Shown here: piece after piece, positions 63,301-64,000 of the stretch
Layout of the letters: each line of letters begins with the position of its first letter
How positions within the stretch are numbered: position 1 is the first letter of the stretch
NCBI RefSeq assembly: GCF_000010725.1
Contig: NC_013854.1
Coordinates: 525,001 to 589,000 of the forward strand
Length of the DNA stretch: 64,000 nt
DNA from: Azospirillum sp. B510
GTDB lineage: Bacteria; Pseudomonadota; Alphaproteobacteria; Azospirillales; Azospirillaceae
Direction: 5' to 3'
Notes under the pieces: generated by a model
Databases searched by the model: none
What the model saw: the letters and a program-made list of their open reading frames with translations, nothing else
What the model was told of the DNA's origin: nothing
Translations under genes and position numbers: made by a program

Positions 63301-64000
63301 CCCCGCCAGCCACCCCGCGTTCCGAAGCGTTCGATCCCGCCGACTATGAATCCGCCAAGCGGATGGTGCAGAGCGAGGATCCGGCGATCCGCCGGAAGGT
63401 CGCCGAGCATCCCAAGACCCGGCCGGAATTGTTGTATTTCCTCGCCGCCGATGCCGCGGCCGAGGTGCGGCGCGCCATCGCCACCAATGCCGGCACGCCG
63501 CGCCAGGCCGACCTGCTGCTGGCCAAGGATCGCGAGGTCATGGTGCGGCGGGCGGTGGCGCAGAAGATCGCCCGCCTGTTGCCCGAACTGTCGGCGGATC
63601 AGGCGATCCAGATCGAACGCCTGACGGTGGAATGCCTGGAAACGCTGGCCCGCGATCAGGCGAGCGAGGTACGCGGCATCCTGGCCGAAGCGCTGAAGGA
63701 TCTGCCCAACGCCCCGCACGGCGTCATCAACCGGCTGGCCCGCGATGTGGAGCTGTCGGTCTGTGCGCCCGTCCTGCAACATTCGCCGATCCTCACCGAA
63801 GAGGATCTGACCGACATCATCATGAAGGGGCCGGTGCGGGGCGCGATGACCGCCATCGCCAGCCGGCACAATGTCTCGGCCTCCGTCGCCGACGCCATCG
63901 CGCGGTCGGACGACGAGGCGGCGGTGACGGCGCTGCTCGGCAACCCCTCGGCCCAGATCCGCGAGGAGACGCTCGACCGCATCCTCGACCATGCGCCGCA
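63297..64000 (+). CDS. DUF2336 HEAT-like repeat protein, partial
   Basis: Starts at GTG 63297 overlapping the cyclase stop (GTGA) and runs past the window end. 234 residues are visible, made of HEAT-like helical repeats (DPAIRRKVAEHPKTRPELLY, AAAEVRRAIATNAGTPRQAD, DREVMVRRAVAQKIARLLPE). This is the DUF2336 pattern of alphaproteobacteria. The function is unknown; coupling to a diguanylate cyclase suggests a partner in cyclic-di-GMP signalling. Confidence 0.82.
   Translation, partial: MTPPATPRSEAFDPADYESAKRMVQSEDPAIRRKVAEHPKTRPELLYFLAADAAAEVRRAIATNAGTPRQADLLLAKDREVMVRRAVAQKIARLLPELSADQAIQIERLTVECLETLARDQASEVRGILAEALKDLPNAPHGVINRLARDVELSVCAPVLQHSPILTEEDLTDIIMKGPVRGAMTAIASRHNVSASVADAIARSDDEAAVTALLGNPSAQIREETLDRILDHAP

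Overview
The window is a GC-rich stretch of an alphaproteobacterial chromosome. Gene content points to the Azospirillum/Rhodospirillales group: phosphatidylcholine synthase, glcDEF, a C-minus 41-residue L36, alphaproteobacterial rRNA sequence, Bug/TctC receptors and DUF2336. This taxonomic reading is inference from gene content. Codon usage is uniformly GC-rich except for short AT-rich intergenic stretches.

Layout. (1) 1-980: the 3' end of an rRNA operon (23S, 5S, terminator). (2) 1040-8442: a stack of insertion sequences. It holds a complete IS1380-type element, an IS66 element whose tnpC is broken by a 22-nt insertion, an IS21 element whose istB is frameshifted, and the tail of an IS256-type transposase. 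None has a convincing target-site duplication, so the cluster has rearranged. (3) 8381-20118: a defence or DNA-processing locus. A truncated STAND-like gene lies after an Mre11/Rad50-like pair (YhaO/YhaN). These face, across about 60 bp, a very large DUF4011 / SF1-helicase / Vsr-like nuclease protein whose DUF3320 tail is split off by a one-base frameshift. (4) 20224-20277: the last 20 bases of an initiator tRNA followed by a terminator, which looks like an attachment-site remnant at the island edge.

(5) 20422-23920: a Zur-box-headed zinc uptake operon (DUF1826, a 43-residue membrane peptide, znuC, znuB, znuA). (6) 24038-29820: a cobalamin-riboswitch-controlled ABC importer plus TonB receptor, with a second perfect Zur-like box about 175 bp upstream of the riboswitch. 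(7) 30067-34967: an atypical metallo-beta-lactamase-fold protein, tyrS, a DUF882 protein, radC and cytochrome b561. (8) 35329-41778: a TctDE-like two-component system, a 2-hydroxyacid dehydrogenase, an RraA-family aldolase and two convergent paralogous Bug receptors. Together these suggest uptake and breakdown of an organic acid. (9) 42443-52841: rpmJ, glcDEF, pcs, DUF72, a DUF2339 giant membrane protein and an iron-type alcohol dehydrogenase. (10) 52832-64000: a decayed gene, a REP-like inverted repeat, an acyl-CoA dehydrogenase, a sigma-54-driven transglycosylase-like gene, cobT, a HAD/dapD/dapE/membrane-protein operon, a PAS-GGDEF diguanylate cyclase and a DUF2336 gene that runs off the window.

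The most unusual part is the 8.4-20.2 kb locus: nuclease, ATPase and helicase genes between decaying insertion sequences and a tRNA fragment. Next comes the apparent wiring of cobalamin import to zinc status in the adjacent operons.
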